Shown here piece by piece: positions 34,501 to 47,452 of a stretch of DNA of 64,000 nt. The position numbers were made by a program, and so were the translations under genes. The first letter of the stretch is position 1, and each line of letters opens with the position of its first letter. Source of the DNA: Cymbidium sinense (taxonomy: Eukaryota > Streptophyta > Magnoliopsida > Asparagales > Orchidaceae); the NCBI GenBank assembly GCA_021442155.1, contig CM038222.1, positions 25,158,148 to 25,222,147 of the forward strand, given 5' to 3'. The notes under the pieces were generated by a model that saw nothing but the letters and a program-made list of their open reading frames with translations, searched no databases and was not told the origin of the DNA.

Positions 34501-37500
34501 TAGTGGACGAGAAAGCACTTCCATCGGCATCATGTAAGCGTTGATTCAGATAAGTTTTAAGTAGCCAATCTCATGACGCCATATGGAAAGTGCATCACGT
34601 TAGTGTGCCATGTGGTACTAATAGGATTAGGCTTTAATTGTAATTAATTATTTTAATGGCTAAAACTTATAAAATCATAAAATAGAAATAAGAAAAATGC
34701 AAATAAATACTCATTTTAAAGGTATTTCAAAGGAGAATTAATTAAAATGATCTTAAATAATTTTGAATAGTAATTAAAGTTTAATTACAAAATTTATTAG
34801 CTTAATTACTCTTTAATTACTTGAGCAATTAATCCCAAAATTTGTGGGTTAATTTAACGGGATGACCTCTACCAGCCATGATTTTCTTGGGATTTATTTC
34901 TTATTTAATTAGGAATATTGACTAATTCAACCCTAACTACTCTTTTAAGTTAATTAATGATTAATTAATCCCATGAATAGTAATAAATTGGTTAATTAAG
35001 TTTATTAATCATTGTTCAATAGTAAGTGAACTAAGAAATAAGGTTGGGACCCCTTTCACTAAGTTCATTTCACCCTTTATAAAAATGAAATTAATTAAGA
35101 TTTAATGATTTAATTAAATCACTTAACCAAATTGAAATCATAATCACATAAGACCTTAATTAATTAAATCATGGGGTAGATCTTTAGGTATTTAATAACC
35201 AAAAGGAGTTTAATGAAATTATGGTTAGTCCACATGTGGAAAACCATAAGAATAATTAATTAAGTCCCTTAATCAAATTAACTATTAGTCATGAGCCAAT
35301 TGTATTAGGCCCCTTTTATTTCCTAGATCATTGCAAATTTATTTTCCATATCATGTTGGCTCATAATTATTTAGTTAATTACTTTAAGGTGACATAAGGG
35401 TAATTAATTCATCTAATTAAGGGTTCAACTTAATTAACCCATAAAATCAACTTAATTACATTTCATTAAATTAAATCAAATCACTAATGTGGGAATGGGT
35501 TTAAAACAACAAGTGATGATTTCTCTTCTCCTCTTTAAATCAAATCAAATCCAAAACTTAATTAATAAAGAAGCTTTGGTTTACTTTAAATAATCTTATT
35601 TGATTTGATTGTCCTTAAGAACTAGTTTGGTTGCATGAATCACATGCTTATATTTGATAGTCCTCTTTCCAATCATGTTAAATTTGGTATGTCATTTGAA
35701 TTCATGCATCCATCTTTTCAAAATCAAGTAAAATAAAATCCATCTTTTAATATATGTGGCTATTATCACTATTAAATCCAAATGTATTTTTTAAAAAGCT
35801 TATAAATGAATAATAATATGTGTTATGATGTTAGTTATGAATACATAAGAAATGCATGTGCTTATAGCATAAGTGTATGAATGTTGAGTTCTATTTCCTC
35901 TATTCATGTGTTGATTTATATAAGATTGAATGGTAATGAGTATATAGTCTGGATATCCTGGGAACATGAGGATTTAGCTAGTCCCAAGGAGGTCATTTGA
36001 TTACATCACTTCCCAAGTTTAACAATGAGACGCATTATTTGGTTTCATTCTTATGTATTTAAACATTAGAATTTGATAGAGCTTTAATTCATATATATAA
36101 GTGATTAAATCAAACAAAATATATAATTTTCTTTATTTTCTTTCCTCATTTATGTATACATCCATGTGTGTCCAAGAAAAGCAAGTATATAGTATGGACA
36201 TCCCTGAAATATGAGGCTTTAGTTAGCCCCAAGGAGGTCATTTGATTACCTCACTTCCTTGGTTTAACAATGACACATACTCGACTATATCCTTACACAT
36301 GTATATGTATATGTGATTAGTGAATGAAAATCCATTTTACATTAAAATTGCATGCATTCATAGTTGACTAAGTGGTTGAATTGATTAGCCATATGATTTG
36401 GAGCTTACTTTCTATGTTCATGTATTTAATTTACATATGTTTGAATGCAAATGGGTATATAGTCTAGACATCCCGAGAATATGAGCTTTCCAAGAAGGTC
36501 ATTTGATTACCTTAATTCCGATTTAACAACCGACATGCCTATTTAATTTCATTCTTATGTCCTTTTGTATAAGAATTTGGATAAAGTTTTAAATTAATAT
36601 GTTTAAATAGTTCAATCAAATAAAATTTAAATTATAAACATACACATATATTCATCATTTAAGTGTGCTAAAATATGTTGCATGTATATACACGTAGATT
36701 AAATCATATGCATGTTACATGTGATGAAAATGAATGATTTAATATATGTCATGTGGTATTAATTCAATTAAATTAATCTTAAGATGCCTTTCATTTTGAA
36801 TAGGATTATTTAAAGTTAACCTAAACTTAGGATTAATTAAATCATTTAATAAGCCATTCACTAAAGAGAACTAAATCAAAATTAATATACTTTAGAAAGT
36901 GACTTAAGTAGGGATGAAAGAGGGAAATCTTTTCTCTCTTTATAAAAAATTAGTTGCTAAGTGTAATCAAATGAAACAAAAGAAAACACATTAAAATTTA
37001 AAATCGTTAAAACTACTTCAAGTGAAATCAACCTTTCATGTTAAATTGAATCCTTCTACACTTAGAAAATACAACACTAATGCCTAACAAGACTTACCAC
37101 ACAAGCCCACACATTAGAATTAAGTCACCACTTCTAGCTCTAAGTTAGGATGGTGTATGATGTGATGTATGTTTTGTTTTATGATGTATTATTTTAGATT
37201 GGATGTTAGGGTGTATGCTTAGACTAGATGATAGGCCAATATTAGCCTAATCTATTTTCTCAGGGATTATGCTTAAGGGATGCTTAAAAATAAATGTGAA
37301 TGCTCTTTTACAGTTGCTTAAATCTTTAAGCATAATCCAAGTTAGGACAGGCTTAGTTACCAATGTGTAAGGTGCTAAGTCCAAATTATAAATACAACTG
37401 CTTGGGATTATATGTATATTTAGCTAACCTCTATTTTACAGGTGTAGTTAGATTTACTTTTCCACATAAATGTAATTTTTTGCAATAGGAATTAGGATTA

Positions 37501-38400
37501 GTGCTATGGGAGATTAGGCTTTATCCTAGGGTGCCCATGATGCCTTTAAAGCAAGCACATCCAAATTAAAGAGGAACCAAATCAAAAATTGAGATATGAT
37601 GAAAGAAGACCCCATAGCATTTAATATAATTATAATTATTCTTTCATATTCTAGTTGTATAAGGGTAGAGCCTACCCATTTTTTCTCTCTTGTATACACC
37701 ACATCGACTTTTATTCTTTTATGATAGTTTATATAATTATTTTGATGTTATGTTTACATTGTGCATTAGATGACATGCTTTTCATAGTTTCTTAAATGAT
37801 TGATGCTTTAATGTGTGGCTTGGATAATGATTAGGCTCTTAGGATAAAAATAACTCTTCTACCCAACTAATCACTCATAACTAAATTTTAAACAACTCAT
37901 AACCTCATCATAAAGCCTAAGACATAAATAAGATAATTAAAAGATTTAGCAACCCCTTAGCTATATGGTTATATGTTTTACATCATGCATGCATATTCTT
38001 TCTCCCTTGAACATGAATGATTTCCATCCTTGCACGATAAAGGAATGCTTGACTTGTGAGGGCATCCCTTGTGGTGAGGAACACCTTCGTCTAGTTGATT
38101 TTACCCATAACCTATTTAATCATGCATTTAGGCATAAGAAATCCTAAAGCCTCTTTCAAAATGATGTGTCTAAAATGAAATAAAATTTGAAAAGATTTTG
38201 CATCAATAGATTAAGTCATATGCTCATTCCACTCATGCTCTAGTCTCTTAGAAAGTGTGTTTAGGACTTTAGTCTCTTTCTAATTCAATTACTACCCTAG
38301 CTATCTTACAATTCATAAGACCGGACTACATGGTTTTAAAATCATAGGAAGAGTTAGCTGACTGCCACTCCAAGTAGTTATAAGTCTAGAAGTTGGAAAA
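31558..38400. repeat. Long non-coding dispersed repeat inserted in gypsy B (candidate long LTR)
   Basis: No credible ORF over more than 5 kb. It matches the sequence from 59,013 to the right edge in the same orientation over at least ~31,558-36,740, so it is a dispersed repeat. 32,400-33,300 and its counterpart are packed with TTGACC/TTGACCCAA words. 34,600-35,500 is TTAATTAA-rich. The left end may be TG at 31,558 (59,013 in the other copy), inside the protease sequence, which fits a (solo) LTR. The right end is not defined; I place it between 37.5 and 38.6 kb. Short open frames here (33,266; 34,165; 37,965) are unsupported. Confidence 0.5.
35935..36540 (+). repeat. Three ~250-base imperfect tandem repeats
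   Basis: Units begin near 35,938, 36,187 and 36,452. Each has GTATATAGT(C/A)T, GGA(C/T)ATCC, an ATGAGG/ATGAGC word, AGGTCATTTGATTAC and a TTTAACAA end. The homologous region of the second copy near 63,660 shows only one recognisable unit (GGGACATCTCGGCTACAAGG). Confidence 0.7.
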
Positions 38401-38499
38401 TTTATTCTCTCTTGTGGAGGTAAACCCATATGTCCACCAGCCACTTAGATTTAGGTCATGCTTTAGCTCATACTAAAGCTCCCTAGATTTAAGATTCAA

Positions 38500-39078
38500 G
38501 GTAGCTATTTACTTCAGGCTACGAGCATAAATCCTTACTTCTTAGGCATTCCCACAACCCTGTGCTAGTGGACTATAATCCCTAGTAATCTATTTAAATT
38601 TAAACTCAAAACATTTAATGTAAAGAGGCAGTTATGGTCGGATGTCCCTAAAAGTAAGTCTTCATCACTGAATTTAACTCTTAAGATGTCCTTCGAGTGG
38701 CATGCATCTTTTTTAATAGCGATCAATTGAGCTAAGCATATCTAGATTAAGTAAGGCCTTGATTAGAGATTCCCCATCTCTTTAGATAAGACAAGGCAGA
38801 TATGCTTAACTTAGCCTTTCTAAGGTGACATTGTAATCAACTCTGGCTTGGTCCTCCACAAGCATATCCTATGGAGGGGCTATCTTCTCACTAGAAACAA
38901 TGACTTGCTTACCCTTATCCCGAGGTGTTACCCTAGGAGGTAGAACTTTGCCACTACGTAAGTTGACTTCAATGACTTTGGAATGATGAGCTTGGAAAGT
39001 TCTACCTTCTCATGGGCATACACAGCTTCTCATGGGATCCTCGTCGTTGACTCCAAGTCAATCTCAAGAGGTGAACCC
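38500..39078 (-). pseudogene. Gag C-terminus / protease start of gypsy copy B
   Basis: The minus strand reads VIEVNLRSGKVLPPRVTPR (~38,985-38,925), a typical gag-protease linker of plant Ty3/gypsy, followed ~230 bases later by ILRVKFSDEDLLLG (~38,690) and a stretch like PLYIKCF (~38,620) as found just before the protease active site. An intact D-S/T-G motif is not visible. It is separated from the rest of the protease by the insertion starting at 31,558. Positions 38,999-39,078 match 1-91. The sequence stops at GAACCC, where telomere repeat continues as CTAAACCCC. Confidence 0.55.
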
Positions 39079-39377
39079 TAAACCCCAAACCCTAAAACCT
39101 AAAACCTAAACCCTAAACCCTAAACACTAAACACAAAAAAACTCTAAACCCGAAAACCTAAACCCTAAACCCTAAATGCTAAAACCCTAAAAAGCTAAAA
39201 ACCTAAACCTAAACTAAATAAAACCTAAAAATAAAATAAATAAAAAAACTTATACCAAAATAAAATAAAATAAATAAAATAAAATAAAAACATAAACTAA
39301 AATAAATAAATAAACTAAATAAAAAAATAAACCTAAAAAAATCAAATTATAAATTAAAAAAATAAACTAAATAAACC

Positions 39378-39400
39378 TAAACTACTTAATTTTAAAAAAA
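39378..39400 (+). repeat. TTTACTTAATTT box 8 (short)
   Basis: AAACTACTTAATTTTAAAAA; it lacks the AGTTT half. No GRP fragment follows within 1 kb. Confidence 0.45.
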
Positions 39401-40092
39401 CCTAAATCCTAAACCCTAAAATAAACTAAATCCTAAACCACAACTAAACTAAAGTTTAAACCCTAAACCTAAAACCCTAAAGTATAAACCTAAACCCTAA
39501 ACCCTAAATGCTAAACTAAACTAAACAAAATGCTAAACCCTAAAAAATTAAACATAACTTAAATTAAACCTAACCTAAACTAACCTAAACCTACCCCTAA
39601 ACCCTAATAAAATAAAGATAAAATAAAACCCTAAATCCTAAATAAACCCTAAACTTAAACCTATAAAATAAACCCTAAACTGAGTAAAATCTAAACCCAA
39701 ACCTAAACTCAAAGCCCTAAACTAAACTAAACCCCAAACCTAAACCTAAAAAACTAAATTTAAATCCTAAACACTAAACCCTAAACTAAAACCCTAAACC
39801 CTAAAACCCTAAACCTTAACCCTAAACACTAAACCTAAACTAACCCTAAAACCTAAACTAAACCTAAACTAAACCTTAAACCTAAACACTAAACCCTAAA
39901 ACCTAAAAACATGAACCAAAATAAATAAAAAATAAACCTAACTAAACCTAAACCTAAACCTAAAAAAATAAATTAAATAAAAAACCTAAACTAAATTAGT
40001 AAATTTAAATAAACAAACTAAAAAAAAATCTAGATAAAATAAAAATAAAATAAGATAAAATAAATAAAAAATGAACTAAATAAATAAACTTA

Positions 40093-40116
40093 AACTTACT
40101 AGTTTACTTAATAAAA
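40093..40116 (+). repeat. TTTACTTAATTT box 9
   Basis: AACTTACTAGTTTACTTAAT, 0.33 kb upstream of GRP copy 5. Confidence 0.6.
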
Positions 40117-40440
40117 CCTTAAACCTTAAATCCTAAACCTAAAAACCCTAAACCCTAAACTAACTTAAAACTAAACCCTAAACAAAACAACCACTACCTA
40201 AACCCTAAACCCAAAACCCTAAAACCCTAAACCCTAAATAAACCCCAAAAGTAAAAAAAGCATAAACCCTAAACCCTAAACCCTAAACCCAAAACCTAAA
40301 CCATAACCCTAAATCCTAAACCCAACCTAAACCCTAAACCCAAAACCCCAAACCCTAATCCTAAACATAAAGTTACTAAATAAATTAAAAAATAAACCCT
40401 AAAAAAACCTAATGAACTAAACATAAACATAAACCCTAAG

Positions 40441-40871
40441 AATGGGCGTAACCTTGATTAGGAACATCACCGTCAACTAAAGCCCCTAGATCTATTAAGG
40501 TGGAGGCACAAGCATAGTGGGCCGGGGATCTAAGGAGTTGGTATATGGAGGTGTGGTGGCAGTGGTGGTTATGGAGGAAGGTGGAGCGACGGAGGTTACA
40601 ACCATGGTGGTGGCATAGGAAGAGATCGGGGATATGATGGTGGATCCCGTAACTCGAGAGGCTTGGGTGGTTTTGATGGGAACTGAAGAAACTAAAGAAA
40701 GGCATCCACATTTATGGAACCTGTCTATAAGAGAGATTCTACTATCTAAGATTTTGATTTGCTCAATGTGTGCTCATTTTTTATCTATGTCTTATGTCAA
40801 AACTTGGTGTGTTACTTGGTTGAAAATCAAAAGAAGAAATGTGAATTTGAATTTATTTGTGTTAAAAAAAA
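40441..40871 (+). pseudogene. GRP retro-fragment copy 5 (many small deletions)
   Basis: Same 5' junction (CCCTAAG|AATGGG) and same eight-base A-run end (40,864-40,871) as the others, but the frame is lost through many small deletions, often of 1-5 bases within repeated dinucleotides or GGT codons. Recognisable pieces are NGRNLD, RNITVN, a GGTGGTTATGGAGG stretch, CTCGAGAGGCTTGGGTGG, GATGGGAACTGAAGAAACTA, and the 3'UTR words TCATTTTTTATCTATGTC and GTGTTACTTGGTTGA. The antisense frame 40,436-40,711 is a shadow. Either this copy is old and decayed, or the consensus here has deletion errors. Confidence 0.75.
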
Positions 40872-41633
40872 CCAAAACCCTAAACCCACTAAAACCTAAC
40901 CCTAAAACCTAAAACCTAAACCCTAAACCCTAAACCTAAACCCTAAACCTAAACCCTAAACCCTAAATAAAACCTAAACCCTAAACTAAATCCAAAAAAC
41001 CTAACCCTAAACAAATCAAACCTAAACTAAACCTAAACCCCAAAACCCTAAACCCTAAACCCTAAACTCTAAACAAACTAAACTAAACCTAAACCCTAAA
41101 AGCTAAAACTAAACCTAAACAAAAATAAACCTAAAATAAAATAAATAAATAAACCTAAACCAAAATAAAATTAAAAAATAAAATAAAATAAAAACTTAAC
41201 TAAAACTTGAACCTAAATGTAAACCTAAAAAGAAAATAAAATAAAAATAAAAATCCAAACAAAAAATAAATTAAACTTAAACTTAAAACAAAACTAAAAA
41301 AAATAAAATAAACTAAAAATAAATATAGACCTAAACTAAAAAAACAAAAACTAAAAATAAACCTAAACTAAAAACCTAAAACCTAAACCTAAAAAAATAA
41401 AATAAAAACCTAAACCTACACCTAAAAATAAAAAATAAAACCAAAACCTAAAAAATAAAATAAAAATAAAACTAAACTAAAAAACCTAAACCTAAATAAA
41501 AAAACTTGAAAAAAAAAACTCAAATTAAAACCTAAACTAAAATAAATAAAATTAAACTAAACTAAATAAAATAAAATAAACCTAAATAAAATAAAATAAA
41601 CTAAAATATAAAAATAAACTAAATAAACTTAAA

Positions 41634-41660
41634 CTACTAGTTTACTTAAGTTTTAATAAA
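41634..41660 (+). repeat. TTTACTTAATTT box 10
   Basis: CTACTAGTTTACTTAAGTTT, then TAATAAA. It starts a cleaner CCCTAAA stretch but no GRP fragment follows. Confidence 0.6.
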
Positions 41661-42716
41661 ATAAAATAAAAAACCCTAACTAAACCTAAACACTAAAACT
41701 AACCTAAAACCTAAACCCTAAACCAATAACCTAAAACCTAAACTAAACCTAAACCTAAACTAAGCTAAAACCCTAAACTAAAACCCTAAACCCTAAACCC
41801 TAAACCTAAACCTAAACCCTAAACCCTAAACCCTAAGCCCAAACCTAAACCCCAAACAAACTAAACCTAAACACTAAAAACCTAAAAACCTAAAAATCTA
41901 AACCTAAACTAAATAAAACCAAAAAGTAAAATAAATAAGTAAACATAAACCAAAATTAAAAAATAATAAAATAAAATAAAATAAAAACATAAACTAACAC
42001 CTAAACATAAACCTAAACTTAAATCTAAATCTAAACCTAAACATAAGCCTAAAAATAGAGTATAATAAAAAATAAAACCAAAACCAAAATAAAATAAATA
42101 AAAACCTAAACTAAACTATAAACTAAAATAATCTTAAAAATAAAAAACCTAAATAAAATAAAAAAAGCTAAACATAAATTAAAATAAAATAAACCTAAAA
42201 ATAAAATAAAATAAAACTAAATAAAAACCTAAACCTAAAAATTAAAATTAAAAAAAAACCAATAATAAATTAGAAAAAAAACCTAAACCTAAAATAAACA
42301 AATTGAAATAAACCTAAACCAAAACTAAAAAAACTAAACTAAAATAAATAAAACCTAAACCTTAACCTAAATATACAGGACCTAAACCCCAAATAAATAA
42401 AATCGAATAAATTAAAAATAAAACAAAACCAAAACTGAAAAATAAAACCTAAAAATAAACCTAAAATAAAAACCTAAAACCTAAACCTAAATAAATAAAA
42501 TAAATATCTAAACCTAAGAAAATAAAATAAAAAAATAAAAAAACTAAAAAAAATAAGAAACCTAAAACTAAACCTAAAAAATAAACTAAAATAAAACCTA
42601 AACTAAAATAAATAAACATAAAATATAAAATAAACTAAATAAAATTAAAATAAACCTAAATAAAATAAAATAAAATAAACTAAAATAAATAAATAAAACT
42701 AAATAAACTAAACCTA

Positions 42717-42738
42717 AACCTACTAATTTAAAAAAAAC
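42717..42738 (+). repeat. TTTACTTAATTT box 11 (deleted form)
   Basis: ACCTACTAATTTAAAAAAAA; the AGTTTACTT centre is missing. A CCCTAAA-rich stretch follows. Confidence 0.45.
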
Positions 42739-45700
42739 TAAACCCTAAACCTAAACCCAAATAAACCTAAACCAAACCATAAACCCTAAACCCTATTCCT
42801 ACCTAAATATAAAACCCTAAAACCCTAAACTAAACCTAAAAAATAAAATAATAATAATAAAACCTTAACCCTAAACTAACCCTAAACCCTAAACCTAAAC
42901 CTAAACCAAACTAAACCCTAAACTAAACTAATAAACCTAAAACCAAAAACTTAAACCCTAAACCTAAATAAAACTAAACTAAATAAAATAAAACCTAAAC
43001 CTAAACTAAATTAAAATAAATAAATAAATAAATAAAAAATAAAATAAAATAAATAAATAAATAAATAAAGTAAATAAAATAAATTAAACTTAATAAACCT
43101 AAATCTAAACCTAAACGAAAATTAAACTAAAATAAACTAAACAAAACTAAACTAAACTTAAACCTAAACCTAAACTAAATAAACTAAAATTAACTAAATA
43201 AATAAACTAAAATAAACTAAACTTAATAAACCTAAATAAACCTAAACCTAAAATAAAATAAAATAAACTAAACTAAAAAAACTAAACCTAAAAATAAACT
43301 AAATAAACTAAATAAATAAAAACTAAACTAAATAAATAAATCTAAACTAAAAATAAACTAAATAAATAAACTAAACTAAATTAAACTAAACTAAAATAAA
43401 ATAAACCTAACATAAACCTAAAACCTAAATTAAATAAACCTAAACCTAAATAAATAAAATAAACTAAAAACCTAAATAAACCTAAACAAAAAAATAAATA
43501 AACTAAGTAAAAAAATAAAATAAAATAAACCTAAACCTAAACTTAAACTAAAAAAAAAAAAAAACTAAAAAAAAAAAATAAACCTAAACCTAAACCTAAA
43601 TAAAAACCTAAAGCTAAACCTAAACCTAAACCTAAACCTAAAACCTAAATAAAAATAAACCTAAACCTAAACCTAAATAAATCTAATAAATCTAAAATAA
43701 AATAAACCTAAACTAAAACAAAATAAAATAAAATAAAATAAACTAAAATAAATAAACATAAACCTAAACTAAATAAACCTAAATCTAAACTTAAAATAAA
43801 CCTAAATTAAATAAAACTAAACTAAATAAAAGCTAAACCTAAATAAACCTAAGCTAAATAAGCCTAAACCTAAATAAACTAAATAAAATAAATGTAAACC
43901 TAAAAAAACTAAACTAAACTACACTAAATAAATAAAATAAAAATAAAATAAATAAATTAATTAAATAAACTAAACTAAATAAACCTAAACCTAAACCTAA
44001 ACCTAAACCTAAATAATTAAATAAAATAAAATAATATAAACTAGATAAACCTAAACCTAAACTAAATAAATAAACTAAACTAAATAAACTAAATAAAATA
44101 AAATAAAATAAACCTAAACTAAATAAACTAAACTAAATTAACCTAAACAAAACTAAATAAATCTAAAACCTAAACCTAAACCTAAACCTAAACTAAACTA
44201 AACTTAACTAAAATAAATAAAATAAACCTAAACCCAAACTAAATAAAATAAACTAAACTAAACTAAACTAAATAAAACCTAAAATAAACCTAAACCTAAA
44301 CCTAAACCTAAAATATAAATTAAAATAAAGCTAAACCAAAACCAAAATAAATAAAACCTAAACCTAAACCTAAATAAATAAACTAAACTAAACTAAAATA
44401 AACCTATAAATAAATAAACCTAAACCTAAACCTAAAACTAAAATAAACCTAAACATGAAATAAACCTAAACCTAAAAAATAAACCTAGACCTAAACCTAA
44501 ATGATACTAAACTAACCTAAACCTAAATAAACTAAAACTAATTAAACTTAAACTTAAAAAAATAAGTAAACTAAACTAAATAAAAATAAACCTAAACTTA
44601 AATAAATAAACTTAAATAAACCAAAAATAACCTAAACTTGAACCTAAATAAATAAACTAAAATAAATAAACTAAACTAAATAAACTAAAATAAAAAAATC
44701 TAAACCTAAACATAAACCTAAACCAAAATAAACCTAAACTAAATAAACCTAAACCTAAACAATAAAAAAACCTAAACATAATAAACTATATAAACCTAAA
44801 CTAAACCTAAAGCTAAACTAAACTAGAAAAGAAAACCTAAACCTAAACCTAAATAAACCTAAAACTAAACTAAACTAAAATAAACCTAAACTAATCCTAA
44901 ACCTAAACCTAAAATAAATAAACTAAACTAAACTAAATATATAAACCTAAACTAAACTAAACCAAAACTAAAATAAACCTAAACCTAAACCTAAACCTAA
45001 ACTAAACTAAACTAAACTAAATAAAACCTAAAACTAAACTATGTAAACTAAAATAAACCTAAACCTAAACCTAAATCTAAACCTAAACCTAGGCCAAAAC
45101 CTAAACCTAAACTAAATTAATAAATAAAAAAAACTAAAACCTAAACCTAAATAAAATAAACCTAAACTAAACTAAAAAAAAAAATGTAAACAAAAACCTA
45201 AACCTAAAATAAACCTACACCTAAGCTAAACAAAAAATAAACCTAAACTAAAAAATAAACCTAAACCTAAACTAAACTAAAATAAAACCTAAACTTAAAC
45301 TAAACTAAACAAAATAAAAATAAAATAAATAAACTTAAACCTAAACTTTAAACCTAAACCTTAATAAACTAATCTAAATAAATAAACCTAAAATAAAATA
45401 AAATAAACTAAACTAAATAAACCTAAACTTAAAATGAACTTAATAAACTAAATAAAAACAAACCTAAACCTAAACCTAAACTAAATAAAAATAAACCTAA
45501 ACCTAAACCTAAACCTAAAAAATAAATTAAACCTAAACCTAAACTAAATTAAACTAAACTAATACACTAAGTAAACCTAAATTAAACTAAAATAAACTAA
45601 ATAAAATAAACATGAACCTAAACCTAAACCTAAACTTAAAATAAATAAACTAAAATAAATAAACCTGCACTAAAAATAAATAAACTAAACTAAATAAACT

Positions 45701-47452
45701 TAAATAAAACTTAAACCTAAACCTAAACCCTAAACTAAACCTAAACCTAAATCTAAATGTAAACCTAAACATAAACTAAAACCTTAACCTAAACCTAAAC
45801 TAATTAAACTAAAATAAAACCAAACCTAAACCTAAACCTAAACTTAAACCTAAATAAACCTGAACTAATCCTAAACTTAAGCCTAAACTAAATAAATAAA
45901 ATAAATTAAACTAAATAAGCCTAAACCTAAACTAAATAAAATAAACCTATACCTAAACCTAAAGTAAAATAAAATAAATAAATAATCCTAAACCTAAAAT
46001 AAAAAAAACCTAAATAAAGCTAAACCTAAACCTAAATAAATAACCTAAACTAAATAAAATTAAAATAAATAGTCCTAAACTAAACTAAATAAACCTAAAC
46101 CTTAACCTAAACCTAAACCTTAACCTAAAACCTAAACCTAAACATAAATTAAAATAAACTAAATAAAATAAACTAAATAAATAAACCTAAAATAAACTTA
46201 AACTAAATTAAATAAACCTAAACATGAATAAATAAACCTAAAAATTTAAACGCAAACCTAAACCTAAAATAAATAAATAAATAAATAATAACTAAATAAA
46301 CTAAAAATAAAATAAAGTTAAACCTAAACCTAAATAAACCTAAACCTAAAATAAAGCTAAATTAACTAAACTAAAATAAACCTAAAAAAATAAACCTAAA
46401 CCTAAACTAAAATAAATAAACCTAAAAACTAAAATAAAATAAAAAATAAATAAAACTAAACCTAAACATAAACTAAAACCTAAATAAACTAAATAAATAA
46501 AAAAACTTAACCTAAACTAAACTAAATAAACTAAAACCTTAATAAAATAAACTAAAAAATAAACATAAAACTTGAACGTAAACTTCAACTAAATAAACTA
46601 AAACCTAAACTAAATAAATAAACCTAAACCTAAACCTGAACTAAATAAGCTAAAACCTAAACTAAATAAATAAACCTAAACAAACCTAAACCTAAACCAA
46701 AACCTAAAACCTAAAATAAAACCTAAAAATAAGCTAAATAAAATAAATAAATAAAATAAACCTAAACCTAAACTAAACTAAATAATATACTAAACTAAAT
46801 AAACTAAACAAAAAATAAACCTAAAATAAACCTAAACCTAAACCTAAACCCTAAACAAAACTAAACTTAAACCCTAAACCTAAACTAAATAAACCTAAAT
46901 AAAACCTAAACCTAAACTTAAACTAAACAAATGGATAAATAAACAAAACTAAATAAAATTAAACCTAATCCTAAACTAAATAAACCTAAACTAAACATAA
47001 ATAAATAAGTGTAAAATAAAAAATAAACTAAATAAACTAAACTAAGTAAACAAAATTAAATAATAAAACCAAAACTAAACCAAAAAAATAAAAAAAAAAA
47101 ATAAACCTAAACCTAAAATAAAAAAATAAACTAAATAAATAAATAAACTAAACCTAAACCTAAATAAACTTAAACTAAACTAAATAAATAAAAATAAACT
47201 AAACTAAAACCTAAACTTAAATAAAGCTAAACCTACATAAATAAAATAAACTAAACTAAATAAATAAACCTAAACAAAATAAAATAAACTAAACTAAAAT
47301 AAACCTAAACCTAAACCTAAACTAAAACTAAATAAACCTAAACCCTAAACCTAAACCTAAAAATAAACTAAACCTAAACCTAAATAAAACTAAATAAAAC
47401 TTAAACCTAAAATAAAATAAATCCTAAACTAAAAAAATAAACTAAATAAACC

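Larger units (their letters stand above)
27107..39078 (-). mobile_element. Ty3/gypsy retrotransposon copy B, interrupted
   Basis: A minus-strand element. From right to left it has gag C-terminus/protease start (39,078 to ~38,500), a >5-kb insertion (~31,558 to ~38,400), the rest of protease, RT, RNase H, a second RNase-H-like domain, integrase and an LTR remnant (27,107 to ~27,611). RT-RH-aRH-INT with two RNase H domains fits the Tat/Ogre lineage of plant Ty3/gypsy, elements known for long LTRs. Its right end is cut by telomere repeat at 39,079 inside gag; copy C at 1-1,662 continues the missing sequence. 27,107-27,365 is about 250 bases homologous to 10,342-10,590 of copy A. Confidence 0.78.
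39079..40440 (+). repeat. Telomere-like satellite, block 6
   Basis: CCCTAAA-rich at 39,079-39,190, 39,400-39,900 and 40,110-40,440, with AATAAA-rich stretches between. The junction with gypsy B shows shared CCC microhomology. Confidence 0.9.
40872..47452 (+). repeat. Degenerate telomere-like satellite, block 7
   Basis: About 6.6 kb. CCCTAAA-rich stretches appear at 40,880-41,110, 41,690-41,880 and 42,730-42,960; beyond 43,000 it is almost pure AATAAA, CCTAAA and ACTAAA with no full-length clean array and nearly no G. No GRP fragment in this block. Ends at the RTE element. Confidence 0.9.
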
